DNA of 64,000 nt from Cognatundibacterium aquatile (GCF_014699135.1 NZ_JACOFT010000001.1:1-64000), one strand, 5' to 3'. Numbered from the stretch's first letter, positions 55,135-64,000 are shown. Notes: generated from the sequence alone by a model not told the origin. Made by a program: numbers and translations.

Positions 55135-55177
55135 CTGATGCTGCCGGCAAGCAGCGTCGGCGGCATTACAGCATCAG
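55135..55177. terminator. Hairpin between converging radical SAM and repressor genes
   Basis: CTGATGCTG (55135-55143) pairs with CAGCATCAG (55169-55177), followed on the plus strand by GCGAATTTTTCT. The right arm overlaps the last codons of the repressor. Confidence 0.5.
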
Positions 55178-55488
55178 GCGAATTTTTCTAACAGTGCAGC
55201 GAGGCGCTTGCTGCCCTCAATCGCCTCTGCAGTGGTCTTCGCTTTTTCAGCCTGAGTGACGACAGAATCCGTCAGCAAAGTCACAAAAGAACGATCCAGT
55301 GCCTTGCGTGCTGCCGACATCTGTTGCGCGATACCTTCACAATCTTCTGCCGTATCTGCCTTGGCAATCAGTTTTTGCACACCGCGCAACTGGCCTTCGA
55401 TACGCGCCAGCCTGTGCATCAGATCTTTTTTCTGTGCATCGCTTAACGCATTCCCTGGAACTATCTTTAATGGGGGAGTATCTGCCAT
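55174..55488 (-). CDS. CsoR/RcnR/FrmR-family repressor lacking the usual metal ligands
   Basis: A 104-residue all-helical DUF156 protein: HRLARIEGQLRGVQKLI, AEDCEGIAQQMSAARKAL. Family members bind DNA as tetramers and release it on Cu, Ni/Co, formaldehyde or persulfide. C50 is the conserved first cysteine. The second helix, which normally supplies His and Cys (about residue 75), reads FVTLLTDSVVTQA, with neither. So ordinary Cu(I) or Ni(II) sensing looks impossible. AGGAG precedes the ATG. No resistance or detox gene is in the same unit, so its regulon is unclear. Confidence 0.88.
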   Translation of the reverse strand: MADTPPLKIVPGNALSDAQKKDLMHRLARIEGQLRGVQKLIAKADTAEDCEGIAQQMSAARKALDRSFVTLLTDSVVTQAEKAKTTAEAIEGSKRLAALLEKFA

Positions 55489-55520
55489 CTTCGTTCTCCT
55501 GAGTAGTGTTTATATGAGTT

Positions 55521-55554
55521 ATACGGGCATGATCCCCTATACTCTACCGAGTAT
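55521..55554 (-). promoter_or_regulatory. Palindromic operator candidate of the CsoR-like repressor
   Basis: ATACTC (55539-55544), TACC, GAGTAT (55549-55554) is a perfect inverted repeat. Beside it ATACGGG-CATGAT-CCCCTAT (55521-55540) is an imperfect one with the G/C-run flanked by A/T seen in CsoR-type sites. Both lie 30-65 bases before the repressor ATG, as expected for autoregulation. Confidence 0.5.
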
Positions 55555-55584
55555 GCTAACAGCATTCAAGCCAGACAAGGAAAC

Positions 55585-55741
55585 TGTGTCGCCTCATGCG
55601 ACACACGCAAAAATGCCGGACAGCATTCTGCACAGAAGAACCGATCAGACTCAGACAAAACCCGCAGCATCATTTTATTAGAATGATTCATTCCGCTAAG
55701 AAAGAGATACATCAAAAGAGAGACATAAGTTCTTTATGTCT
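55585..55741. other. Gene-free gap with two perfect stem-loops
   Basis: The 338-bp gap 55489-55826 holds no credible gene. Besides the operator it contains TGTGTCGC/GCGACACA (55585-55592 with 55598-55605), AGACATAA/TTATGTCT (55721-55728 with 55734-55741) and the palindrome GAATGATTCATTC (55681 region). They could mark a small RNA or binding sites; no promoter-terminator pair proves it. Confidence 0.4.
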
Positions 55742-55826
55742 GCACAAAAAAATTCCGGCGATGTCCCAACTCAATTCATTGCCGTTATAACGCATAATAA
55801 CCAGGCTTAGTCATCATTCAATTTTC

Positions 55827-58817
55827 ATGTTAAAGACGCAGAACCCCAGCTTGTTTGCCCGCTTCAGATCAAAGCAGTCGCTTCCCCGGATACTGTCAGT
55901 GATACTGATCTATTTTCTCGCTTGCAGCCTGGCAATCTCCATTACTTATCGCGATTCAAATCTCAGCCTGCTCTGGTTGCCTGCAGGTGTCGCGATTGCC
56001 GTTATTTTTCGCTACGGCAAAGTGATGATTCCAGCAATTTTCATTGCAATTCTGCTCACGGAGTTATGGTGGAAATTATCCATTTATCAAGCTATCTTAC
56101 TTGCCATCGGTTCCACGACCGGGCCTGCGGCGACCTGCTGGATGCTTCATAAAAAAAATTTCGACCTGCACTTTGCGGCGCGCCGCGATGTACTGTGGTT
56201 TACGCTGTCTTCGCTGGCCGGCGCGATGATTTCTGCGACATTTGGCACACTGGCTTTAAGCATTCTGTCTGGTAAACCCTTCACCGTTAGCACCTGGTAC
56301 ATCTGGGTTGCCGGTGACACCGTGGGTGCTTTACTGGCCAGCCCGGTGTTACTTGCAATATCGCGACACTCTTTACGTGCACTTGAGCATAAAAAAGAAA
56401 TTTTGATGTTTCTGATTCTGCTCGTAGCTGCGAACTGGTTCGTTTTTTTGTCGCCGTATAACTATCTGCGTCTCAGTTTCGTGATTGTCGCCATGATGAT
56501 CTGGGCCGCGATGCGATTCAGCCTGCTGACGGTCAGCAGCATCAGCCTGGCCTTGGCCATATTCTCGACCTGGGCCGCATCGAATAATCTCGGCAGGTTT
56601 TCCAGTTTCGAGGCATCCGGTCTGGTTGTGGTCTGGGCGTATGTGACTACGATTGCCTTGATTGCTCTGATGATCAACGCCATGCGATCAGAAAACGCAA
56701 TCGCCAGTAAAAAAATAAACGAAACCTATCAGCGGCTCAATAAAGTGACGTCCCGCCTGCCCGGCCTGGCAATACAATACCGGGTACGTTCTGACAAAAC
56801 CACGAGTATCCCTTACGCCAGTATCGGCATCTTGCAGATGTTAGAAGTCAGTCATCAAGACGTCAAAGATAACGCGCAACAGCTCATAGACAGAATCGAT
56901 CCTCGTGATGTCGAGACAGCCAGACAACAACTCGCACAGGCAACCCGAGAACTGTCGCCATGGCAAACGGAATTTCGCTTTTATCGCCTTGATGGCAGTG
57001 TGCGCTGGTTGTTTGTCGATGGACTGCCTGAGCGCGAAGCCGATGGCGCTATGCTCTGGCATTGTTTTCTCAGCGATATTACAGACCGCAAACAAGCGGA
57101 AAGAGATTTGCATATCGCTGCCTGCACCTTCGAATCACAAGAAGGCATTTTCATCACCGATGCCAATTGGAAAATTCTGAAAGTTAATCAGGCATTCACC
57201 CGGATCACAGGATTCACCGCAGAAGATATGCTGGGAAAACGCCCCCCGGTTTACAGAAGCGATGAGCAGGACAGCGCTTTTTTTCAGAGAATTTTTGACT
57301 CATTGAAAGAGAAACATTTCTGGAACGGAGAACTGTGGAGCCTCCGCCGCAATGGCGAAGCGTTCCCGCAAATGCTAACACTGACAGCCATCATGGAAGG
57401 CCAGGAAATCAGCAACTATGTTGCCTCATTCACCGACATCAGTCTTTCCAAAAGTTATGAAGCAGATATCCGCAAACTCGCATTTTACGATTCGCTGACG
57501 CAGTTGCCGAATCGCCGCTTGCTGATGGATCGCCTGGAACATCTGATTTCTGTTCGTCAGCGCAACAGCAGTCACAGCGCCATCTTTTTCATCGATCTGG
57601 ATAACTTCAAAAATCTGAACGACACCCGTGGCCACGATGCGGGTGATTTGTTATTGATAGAAACAGCAAAGCGTTTAAGCAGTTGCATACGCGAAAGCGA
57701 CACCGTTGGCCGATTAGGTGGCGATGAGTTTGTTGTCATACTTGAAGAACTCAGTACAGACAGAAAAGAAGCGATTATTCAGGCAGATAAAATTTCAGAA
57801 AAAGTCCGCCAGATTCTGAGTGAACCATACCAGATTGCCGATTTTGAACATCATGGTTCCAGCAGCATAGGCGTGTGCTTATTTCAGGGTGACGAAATCA
57901 CGGTCAAAGACTTGTTCAAGCGGGCCGATACCGCCATGTATGAAGCCAAGACAGCCGGGCGAAATACCGTTCGCTTTTTCGATCCGGCAATGCAGGCGAT
58001 ATTACTGGTGCGCATGCTGCTGGAATCGAATCTGCGACTGGCATTATCACAGAACCAGTTCCAGCTTTACTATCAGGTGCAAGTGAATGCTGACGGTAAA
58101 TTTCTGGGCGCTGAAGCACTGATACGCTGGTGGCATCCGGATCGCGGCTTCATCTCGCCAGCTGAATTTATTCCTCTGGCAGAAGAAACCGGGTTGATCA
58201 TTCCTATCGGTCAGTGGGTGTTAGAAACCGCTTGTGCGCAATTGAAGCAATGGGAAAAATCAGCCGCAACCGCAAATCTGAGCCTGGCAGTGAATGTCAG
58301 TGCCAAACAATTTCAACTCACGTCGTTTGTCGAAACACTGAGTGAGATCGTCGCACGGCATCAGATTAATCCTGCGCTGCTTAAAATTGAGCTGACCGAA
58401 AGTGCCATTCTCGACAACATCGATGCCACCACAGAAAAAATGCGCGAGTTGAAAAAACTCGGTATCGCTTTTTCTATGGATGATTTCGGTACCGGGTATT
58501 CTTCATTAGCCTATCTGCAGCGACTGCCGCTGAATCAGCTGAAAATCGATCAGTCATTTGTACGGGATCTGAGCCACGATGAAAATGATGCGACCATCGT
58601 TCGCGCCATCATCGCACTGGGCATCAATCTCGGTCTGAACGTTATTGCGGAAGGTGTGGAAACCAGCGCCCAGCGTGCATTTCTGATTAAACACAGCTGC
58701 ACGGCATTTCAGGGCTATCTGTTTTCCAAACCTTTGCCGATGGAAGAATTTATGTGCTTGTTAGAACAGGAACATTCAGCCCACACCAAGCAAGCGCAGA
58801 TCGGCTTTACCGGATAA
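55827..58817 (+). CDS. MASE1-PAS-GGDEF-EAL c-di-GMP signalling protein
   Basis: A 996-residue membrane sensor-enzyme. The N-terminal MASE1 domain has about eight helices (residues 15-300, with the LLWLPAGVAIAVIFRYG opening). Two PAS-like segments (about 310-420 and 430-550) lead to GGDEF (LGGDEFVVI, about 629) and EAL (EALIRW, about 761; ELTESAIL; DDFGTGYSSL; AEGVET). All catalytic motifs are intact, so it may make and break c-di-GMP. Single gene; the ribosome site is weak. Its 3' end overlaps the converging peroxidase gene by 42 bases. Confidence 0.94.
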   Translation: MLKTQNPSLFARFRSKQSLPRILSVILIYFLACSLAISITYRDSNLSLLWLPAGVAIAVIFRYGKVMIPAIFIAILLTELWWKLSIYQAILLAIGSTTGPAATCWMLHKKNFDLHFAARRDVLWFTLSSLAGAMISATFGTLALSILSGKPFTVSTWYIWVAGDTVGALLASPVLLAISRHSLRALEHKKEILMFLILLVAANWFVFLSPYNYLRLSFVIVAMMIWAAMRFSLLTVSSISLALAIFSTWAASNNLGRFSSFEASGLVVVWAYVTTIALIALMINAMRSENAIASKKINETYQRLNKVTSRLPGLAIQYRVRSDKTTSIPYASIGILQMLEVSHQDVKDNAQQLIDRIDPRDVETARQQLAQATRELSPWQTEFRFYRLDGSVRWLFVDGLPEREADGAMLWHCFLSDITDRKQAERDLHIAACTFESQEGIFITDANWKILKVNQAFTRITGFTAEDMLGKRPPVYRSDEQDSAFFQRIFDSLKEKHFWNGELWSLRRNGEAFPQMLTLTAIMEGQEISNYVASFTDISLSKSYEADIRKLAFYDSLTQLPNRRLLMDRLEHLISVRQRNSSHSAIFFIDLDNFKNLNDTRGHDAGDLLLIETAKRLSSCIRESDTVGRLGGDEFVVILEELSTDRKEAIIQADKISEKVRQILSEPYQIADFEHHGSSSIGVCLFQGDEITVKDLFKRADTAMYEAKTAGRNTVRFFDPAMQAILLVRMLLESNLRLALSQNQFQLYYQVQVNADGKFLGAEALIRWWHPDRGFISPAEFIPLAEETGLIIPIGQWVLETACAQLKQWEKSAATANLSLAVNVSAKQFQLTSFVETLSEIVARHQINPALLKIELTESAILDNIDATTEKMRELKKLGIAFSMDDFGTGYSSLAYLQRLPLNQLKIDQSFVRDLSHDENDATIVRAIIALGINLGLNVIAEGVETSAQRAFLIKHSCTAFQGYLFSKPLPMEEFMCLLEQEHSAHTKQAQIGFTG

Positions 58818-59651
58818 CAGCGGCGGGCACCAGAAATAACTGCCGGTTTGCGGCTGCGTGAATTGAAACAACGCATCGGTCGTACCATCTTCAGCACCCG
58901 ACATGCGACGCAACTGCGCTTCAAACGCCGCATAAGAAGTTGCAAATGCGACGAAATACAAACCGCCGCGCGCGCCATCTGCCCACGGCATAGAACGGCG
59001 CATCACGAAGGCTTCTGGCTCAAAATTTTCCTGCGCGGTGCGTTTCACATGCGCCGATTCCGGCGCCTCTTCCAATTCTTCATTGTCGTCTTTACGCCGC
59101 CCGATCATATCGTCCTGTTCCGCTTGCGGCATTGCCTGCAAACGTTCAAAACGGTGTTCCCATTGCTGTATCGCGACGTAGCTGCTGCCATCGGCAGCAA
59201 TCGCTACCGCCAGCGCTTCATCGCCTTGCGGATTTTCTGTGCCGTCTTCATAACCGCTGAGATCGCGGCCTCCGGCATATTTGAACGCATCCGTTTTTTG
59301 CTGCAAAACAAACGCGCCTGCCAATGCCTGTTGCAAGCGGATTTGCTGATGCAACAACTCGCCGCGTTCATCTTCACGCAACCAGCACCACAACGCCGCC
59401 GGTGTTGCAGGCAAGCGTACTTTGCTGCCTGCGATGCCGGTGAATTCACGCAAGCCAGGTATGCCGGCCTGTAAAAATCCGGCCAGCGAAGCACCGATGC
59501 CGATCACCAGATGTTCACCGTCAGCGAGTGCTTGTAATTGCTGCAAAGCCTCGCGTACCGCGCTTTGGCTGACATTTTCCTGCAAATCAAAAATCAGATA
59601 CACCGCGTGCAAAGGTAAATCCTGCACGATTGCTGCCTGATGCTGCGACAT
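58776..59651 (-). CDS. Dye-decolourising (DyP-type) heme peroxidase
   Basis: A 291-residue cytoplasmic DyP peroxidase, subfamily near YfeX. The distal GxxDG motif is GYEDGTENP (133-141, D136), the proximal heme histidine is probably H201 in SAHVKRTAQENF, and the distal arginine lies in VMRRSMPW. It uses peroxide to oxidise porphyrinogens or dyes. The start at 59651 has GGAGAAAA upstream. It is not Tat-exported, unlike EfeB. Overlaps the c-di-GMP gene tail to tail. Confidence 0.93.
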   Translation of the reverse strand: MSQHQAAIVQDLPLHAVYLIFDLQENVSQSAVREALQQLQALADGEHLVIGIGASLAGFLQAGIPGLREFTGIAGSKVRLPATPAALWCWLREDERGELLHQQIRLQQALAGAFVLQQKTDAFKYAGGRDLSGYEDGTENPQGDEALAVAIAADGSSYVAIQQWEHRFERLQAMPQAEQDDMIGRRKDDNEELEEAPESAHVKRTAQENFEPEAFVMRRSMPWADGARGGLYFVAFATSYAAFEAQLRRMSGAEDGTTDALFQFTQPQTGSYFWCPPLLSGKADLRLLGVG

Positions 59652-59841
59652 AATTTTCTCCGTCTTTCTGTCAAAATCTATCAATGTCCACAGCATAACG
59701 TATGCCTCTTTTTTTGACAGTAATCACTTTACAAAAGCCTTGTGAACATATTGATTTGGTGGGTACAATAAAAAAGGAAGTTACGGCTTCCACGTCGCTC
59801 GGACGGTTCCGGGCGCTACGTTAACCACATACAAACTGATC

Positions 59842-61107
59842 ATGACAAATCCACTTACTCCGCCGGGCCGGGGTTCAACGGGTGAAAATACACCTGCATC
59901 CACGCCTGCTTCCTCGCCAAAATTTTCGTTCTCCCGCATCAATCGTCTGCCGCCTTACGTGTTCAACATCACGGCCGAACTCAAGATGGCCGCCCGTCGC
60001 CGTGGCGAAGACATCATCGATATGTCGATGGGAAATCCCGATGGCGCAACGCCAAAACACATCGTCGATAAACTCGTCGAAGTCGCGCAACGCCCTGATA
60101 CGCATGGTTATTCGGCCTCCAAGGGCATACCGCGCCTGCGCCGTGCGATTGCGCGCTGGTATAAAGACCGCTACGCCGTCGATCTGAATCCCGATTCCGA
60201 AGCCATCGTCACCATAGGCTCGAAAGAAGGTCTGGCGCATCTGATGCTGGCGACGCTGGATAAAGGCGACACCGTACTGGTGCCGAATCCGAGCTACCCG
60301 ATTCACATCTACGGGGCGGTGATTGCGGGTGCTGATATCCGCTCGATACGCATGAGCCCGGATGTAGATTTTTTCAGTGAGTTGGAACGCGCGATACGCG
60401 AAACCTATCCGAAACCGAAGATGATGATTTTCGGTTTCCCATCGAATCCAACCGCGCAATGTGTAGAGCTCGAATTTTTCGAACGCGTGGTGAAGCTCGC
60501 CAAAGAACACAATATTCTGGTGGTGCATGATCTGGCGTATGCCGATATCGTGTATGACGGCTGGAAAGCGCCATCGATTATGCAGGTGCCGGATGCGCGT
60601 GACGTGGCGGTGGAATTTTTCACGCTGTCGAAAAGCTATAACATGGCAGGCTGGCGTATCGGTTTCATGGTCGGCAACAAGGAATTAGTCGCAGCACTGG
60701 CGCGCATCAAGAGCTATCACGACTACGGCAGTTTCACGCCGGTGCAGGTCGCCGCGATCGCCGCGCTGGAAGGCGATCAGACCTGTGCGCATGAAATCCG
60801 CGATCAGTATCAGAATCGCCGCGATGTGCTGGTCAAAGGTTTACACGACATCGGCTGGATGGTCGATAAGCCGAAAGCATCGATGTATATCTGGGCGCAT
60901 ATTCCTGAACATTACCGCCATCTCGGCTCACTCGAATTCGCGCGACAAGTGCTGGATAAAGCCAAACTCTGCGTCTCGCCAGGCATCGGTTTCGGTGAAT
61001 ACGGTGACGACTATGTGCGCTTTGCGCTGATCGAAAACGAATCACGTATCCGTCAGGCTTTGCGCGGTCTGAAGCACATGTTTAAAGAAGACGGTCTGAT
61101 CGGCTAA
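59842..61107 (+). CDS. alaC: Alanine-type aminotransferase
   Basis: A 421-residue fold-type I PLP enzyme, close to E. coli AlaC, which makes alanine from pyruvate and glutamate. The PLP lysine lies in [16 protein letters not shown], the Asp-Tyr pair in [12 protein letters not shown], and the Arg near the C-terminus binds the carboxylate. Its N-terminus has a Ser/Pro/Thr-rich extension of about 25 residues. In many Burkholderiales the gene precedes homoserine dehydrogenase; here hisC follows after a terminator. Confidence 0.9.
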   Translation: MTNPLTPPGRGSTGENTPASTPASSPKFSFSRINRLPPYVFNITAELKMAARRRGEDIIDMSMGNPDGATPKHIVDKLVEVAQRPDTHGYSASKGIPRLRRAIARWYKDRYAVDLNPDSEAIVTIGSKEGLAHLMLATLDKGDTVLVPNPSYPIHIYGAVIAGADIRSIRMSPDVDFFSELERAIRETYPKPKMMIFGFPSNPTAQCVELEFFERVVKLAKEHNILVVHDLAYADIVYDGWKAPSIMQVPDARDVAVEFFTLSKSYNMAGWRIGFMVGNKELVAALARIKSYHDYGSFTPVQVAAIAALEGDQTCAHEIRDQYQNRRDVLVKGLHDIGWMVDKPKASMYIWAHIPEHYRHLGSLEFARQVLDKAKLCVSPGIGFGEYGDDYVRFALIENESRIRQALRGLKHMFKEDGLIG

Positions 61108-61120
61108 ACTATGTCTGATA

Positions 61121-61153
61121 AAAAAGTAAGGGCGGATATGCCCTTACTTTTTT
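61121..61153. terminator. Intrinsic terminator after alaC
   Basis: AAAAAGTAAGGGC (61121-61133) pairs with GCCCTTACTTTTT (61140-61152), six-base loop, T-run. Confidence 0.92.
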
Positions 61154-61259
61154 CCTGCAATCAGCAATACCAGCAACATCGCGAACACCAACGATATTTT
61201 TATCTTCACCAGATCAGCGCCAGGTATCTGTTGTGCGCGGTCCCACATGAAAAATCATC

Positions 61260-62321
61260 ATGAGCCAATACTGGAGCAAGCTTGTACACACACTGACACC
61301 GTATGTGCCGGGTGAACAACCCAAGCTGCAAAATCTGATCAAACTTAATACCAACGAAAACCCGTATCCGCCGTCACCGAAAGTGCTGGCAGCGATTACG
61401 CAAGCCACCTCTGGCGATCTGCGTCTATATCCTGATCCGGGCTCAGACCGTCTGCGCGAAGTGATTGCCGATTATTACGCGGTCACACCGCAACATGTGT
61501 TTGTCGGTAACAGTTCCGATGAAGTGCTGGCGCACACGTTTCAGGCGCTGCTGAAACACGATAGCGACTTGCTGTTTCCCGATATTACTTACAGTTTTTA
61601 TCCGGTCTATTGCGGCCTGTATGACATCGCTTACAAAACCATTCCGCTGAATGCGCAATTTCAGATTGATATCGAAGATTATGCACAGGCAGATGGCGGC
61701 GCGATTATTTTTCCGAACCCAAATGCACCAACCGGCTGCGCGCTCGGTCTGGCAAAAATCACTGATTTGCTGAAGAATAATCCGCGCTCAGTTGTGGTGG
61801 TGGATGAAGCCTATATTGATTTCGGCGGCACCTCGGCAATCAGTCTGGTAGCGCAGTTTCCGAATCTGCTGGTGGTGCAGACCTTGTCCAAATCGCGTTC
61901 ACTCGCGGGCCTGCGGGTAGGGCTGGCGGTCGGCCATCCGGATCTGATCGAAGCGCTGAACCGCGTCAAAAACAGTTTCAATTCTTACCCGTTAGATAGG
62001 CTTGCGGTTGCCGGTGCGATCGCCGCGTTTGAAGATCAGGACTATTTCAAACTGACCTGTGATGCCGTCATCAACACGCGGCAAAAGCTCACGGTACGTT
62101 TGCAGGAATTAGGATTTGAAGTCTTGCCTTCGGCGGCGAATTTTGTGTTTGCGCGTCACCCTGAATATGATGCAGTAACATTGGCGCAAGACCTGCGTGC
62201 ACGGCATATCATCGTGCGCCATTTCCGGCTGCCGCGGATAGAGCAATTCCTGCGGATTTCCATCGGCACCGATGCGGAATCGCAATTGCTGATCGAAGCG
62301 CTGGAGGAATTGCTGGCGTAA
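61260..62321 (+). CDS. hisC: Histidinol-phosphate aminotransferase
   Basis: A 353-residue PLP enzyme for step seven of histidine synthesis. [46 protein letters not shown] and the lysine motif [14 protein letters not shown] are all typical of HisC. Other his genes are absent from this window, so it may be a second copy, HisC-type enzymes also act on aromatic or tyrosine substrates. Ends with a strong terminator. Confidence 0.93.
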   Translation: MSQYWSKLVHTLTPYVPGEQPKLQNLIKLNTNENPYPPSPKVLAAITQATSGDLRLYPDPGSDRLREVIADYYAVTPQHVFVGNSSDEVLAHTFQALLKHDSDLLFPDITYSFYPVYCGLYDIAYKTIPLNAQFQIDIEDYAQADGGAIIFPNPNAPTGCALGLAKITDLLKNNPRSVVVVDEAYIDFGGTSAISLVAQFPNLLVVQTLSKSRSLAGLRVGLAVGHPDLIEALNRVKNSFNSYPLDRLAVAGAIAAFEDQDYFKLTCDAVINTRQKLTVRLQELGFEVLPSAANFVFARHPEYDAVTLAQDLRARHIIVRHFRLPRIEQFLRISIGTDAESQLLIEALEELLA

Positions 62322-62385
62322 TCATTTCCGACCGCATCTACTGCATCTACCGCAGCGAGTCATCAACAGACAATCCAAACAAAAG

Positions 62386-62425
62386 CGGCGTGATTTCCTT
62401 ATTCAGAAATCACGCCGTTTTTTTT
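62386..62425 (+). terminator. Intrinsic terminator after hisC
   Basis: CGGCGTGATTTC (62386-62397) pairs with GAAATCACGCCG (62406-62417), followed by TTTTTTTT. Confidence 0.93.
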
Positions 62426-62462
62426 AGCGATGGCGAACAGGATGCCCGCCAATGCTGCTTTT

Positions 62463-62957
62463 TTAATCAGGCCAAAGCGACATCACCAGTTCTTCGATGT
62501 TATCCGGGTTGCTGATTTTCTTTTTTGCAGCAGGCCAATCAGCTGGCTCGGGTACAGGTTTTCTGGTGAACACCGGCGTATCAATCGCCATCTTCATCGC
62601 AAACACAAAGATGCCGGTTTTCACGTCAGGTGGCGGCAGTTTCTGCACGATATCGTAAATCTGATTATCAAAATATTCGTGCACCATTGGCGTCATATCC
62701 AGCCATGAATACGTCGCACCATCCGAGCGAATCGCGATCACGACATAACCTGTGCTGGGTGCAACTTTCGATTTTTTGAACGCTTTGTAAATCTGCGATT
62801 GCAGCGCCCGTGTGTAACGACCGAGGCTGTCCACATTGATGCCTTTTTGTTGCAGCACGCTTTCTGACTGAAAGAAATAAAACGCATCAAAACGCACATC
62901 TGCCGCCGACGCCAGCGTCGACAAACTCAGCAATACCGCTGCCAGCAGCCATCTCAT
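62463..62957 (-). CDS. Secreted protein of unknown function
   Basis: A 164-residue exported protein (signal MRWLLAAVLLSLSTLASA, cleavage AADV). The mature part is mixed alpha/beta (VAPSTGYVVIAIRSDGATYSWLDMTP, TGIFVFAMKMAIDTPVF) with no motif I recognise. GAGG precedes the ATG. It starts 10 bases after the single-domain asparaginase, so the two form one unit. Confidence 0.82.
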   Translation of the reverse strand: MRWLLAAVLLSLSTLASAADVRFDAFYFFQSESVLQQKGINVDSLGRYTRALQSQIYKAFKKSKVAPSTGYVVIAIRSDGATYSWLDMTPMVHEYFDNQIYDIVQKLPPPDVKTGIFVFAMKMAIDTPVFTRKPVPEPADWPAAKKKISNPDNIEELVMSLWPD

Positions 62958-62967
62958 GATGTCATCC

Positions 62968-63453
62968 TCATTTATTCACAAACACGCCTGCCGTGCGGTT
63001 TTTTTGCACATCGTTCCACGGGAACACTTTGCCATTCATCGCCACATGCACACCAGGCGGCAGCAATTGCGCGGCGGCGCAGGCAAAACCCAGATTGAAC
63101 AAGGCATCGGAATTCGCAATTTCATACGGAATCATCGCGCCGGTAAACACAATGGTTTTACCCAGATTCGCCGCGCCCAGCACCTCAGCGGTTTCGCGCA
63201 TGGTGTCGGTGCCGTGAATAATCACGATCGCTTTTTCCGACGATGCCTGGCATGCCGCTAAGATGGTCTGACGGTGGCTGTCGTCCATATCCAGCGAATC
63301 CATCAGCATGCAGATTTCCAGCTCGACTGGCACCGTCAGCCGCGCGCGGCGTATCACTTCCGGCAAATGGCTGTCGGCAAAACCCAGCTTGCCCGCGATT
63401 TCATCATAATGTTTGTCAAAAGTGCCGCCGGTGGCGAGGATACGCAAGCTCAT
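62968..63453 (-). CDS. Single-domain asparaginase-like protein
   Basis: A 161-residue protein equal to the N-terminal domain of type I/II L-asparaginases, which normally have about 330 residues. It keeps the first nucleophile loop LATGGTFDKHY (T8) and the second catalytic block IHGTDTM (T82, D83), and a lysine near 144. The C-terminal domain that completes the active site at the dimer interface is missing. The start at 63453 is the family start. Whether it hydrolyses asparagine is uncertain. Divergent from the last gene. Confidence 0.85.
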   Translation of the reverse strand: MSLRILATGGTFDKHYDEIAGKLGFADSHLPEVIRRARLTVPVELEICMLMDSLDMDDSHRQTILAACQASSEKAIVIIHGTDTMRETAEVLGAANLGKTIVFTGAMIPYEIANSDALFNLGFACAAAQLLPPGVHVAMNGKVFPWNDVQKNRTAGVFVNK

Positions 63454-63573
63454 GGTGTGCCGGAAAAATGAAGTGTCAGAGGCTGTCATTGTAACGCGCC
63501 AGGCGGCGCGCTGAAAGCTGCTACACTTGCGCCTCATCATCGCTGACCTGTTTTTTCTGTCCCACGCACCATC

Positions 63574-64000
63574 ATGAAAACGATCGCCCCCGGCACTGTT
63601 ATCTTTCACCGTCATCGCGGCTACGGCGTGCTGACGACGGTGAATCTGCTGACCGGCTGGGTCGCCGCCCGCTTTGGCGATGAAAAGCGCACCCTTGATC
63701 TGAACTTATCCACAGACGAAATTCAACATGCCGACGGCAGCGCGATCCTGTTTCGCCGCGACCCGCCGGAACGCATGCCGCAAGCGCGCCTGATGGCGAT
63801 GGTGCGCGAATTGCACGCCGCCGGTTATCAAAAACTGTATCTGTATATCTGGCCGAAAGCCTCCGGCCTGCATTGGCGCTGGCAGTTATTCACAGGCACG
63901 CGCAACTGGATGCAACGCCCGTGCCGCGAAGGCTGGTATGGTTCCGGCGCTGACTATATTTTTAATCCGGTGATGGGGTGGGGCGACGCGCCCGGTGCCA
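63574..64000 (+). CDS. Partial gene, unknown protein with CarD-like N-terminus
   Basis: Open from the ATG at 63574 to the right edge (142 codons, no stop), so the gene continues outside. The first 60 residues (GTVIFHRHRGYGVLTTVN, GWVAARFGDEKRTLDL) look like a small beta-barrel of the CarD/Tudor kind. The next part is Trp/Tyr-rich (YLYIWPKASGLHWRWQLF, MQRPCREGWYGSG). I do not recognise the family. Divergent from the asparaginase-like gene. Confidence 0.7.
   Translation, partial: MKTIAPGTVIFHRHRGYGVLTTVNLLTGWVAARFGDEKRTLDLNLSTDEIQHADGSAILFRRDPPERMPQARLMAMVRELHAAGYQKLYLYIWPKASGLHWRWQLFTGTRNWMQRPCREGWYGSGADYIFNPVMGWGDAPGA

Overview
The window looks like chromosome of a betaproteobacterium, most likely order Burkholderiales and close to Oxalobacteraceae. 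This rests on gene families and gene order (LysM-dprA-smg-topB divergent from def-fmt, DUF2917 beside a MocR regulator, an unsplit metH, DUF1501/DUF1800), not on a database search. Composition and codon use look even. I see no prophage, integron, CRISPR array, tRNA gene or intact insertion sequence; the only mobile-looking item is a 102-bp MITE-like inverted repeat.

Layout. 1-325: promoter and boxA leader of an rRNA operon that runs leftward out of the window. 366-8694 (minus): LysM protein, dprA, smg, topB and a DUF1631 protein. 8848-11679 (plus): def-fmt, then a lipoprotein pair whose second member is FlgO-like. 11816-14539: an NhaR-type LysR regulator divergent from a Bax-inhibitor-1 protein and a TerC/Alx protein. 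14744-18618: metH under a SAM-II riboswitch with an intrinsic terminator. 18895-23842: ZntB-like transporter, then a coupled HD-GYP and PAS-GGDEF-EAL pair. 23863-30672: Sel1 protein, a two-domain methylglyoxal synthase, an orphan CII-like regulator, a split chromate transporter, and the DUF1501/DUF1800 pair. 30997-36716: TonB-like protein, DUF2917/MocR, dctA, Tet-type MFS pump. 36845-42593: PaeA/YtfL, YegD, a Spy/CpxP-like protein, the MITE-like element, and an OmpR/EnvZ-type two-component system. 42648-48566: YgiD-type dioxygenase, DUF2721, an Ig-like-repeat lipoprotein, acyl-CoA ligase, thioesterase, and a GRDP-like membrane protein. 48801-55488: chemoreceptor, HDOD protein, secreted metallo-beta-lactamase-fold protein, SlyX, a small repeat protein, a B12/radical-SAM protein, and a CsoR-family repressor without the usual metal ligands. 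55827-64000: MASE1-PAS-GGDEF-EAL protein, DyP peroxidase, alanine aminotransferase, hisC, a secreted protein, a single-domain asparaginase, and a gene cut by the window edge.

Themes. Three proteins carry c-di-GMP domains (one HD-GYP, two GGDEF-EAL hybrids). A chemoreceptor and an HDOD protein add to the signalling load. Translation start and formyl-methionine turnover (def, fmt), DNA processing (dprA, topB) and methionine synthesis (metH) form the housekeeping backbone.

The best leads are: (1) the metH leader, where SAM-II aptamer, antiterminator and terminator pairings can be written out base by base; (2) the methylglyoxal synthase, in which an active C-terminal domain follows a degenerate copy of itself; (3) a dispersed ATACTCCCCC palindrome downstream of dprA and metH; (4) the CsoR-like repressor with a single cysteine and a palindromic operator candidate; (5) the MITE-like element next to a two-component system; (6) a GRDP-like membrane protein with a Cys/Gly tail. 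All functional statements come from reading the sequence and recalling families; no search was run.
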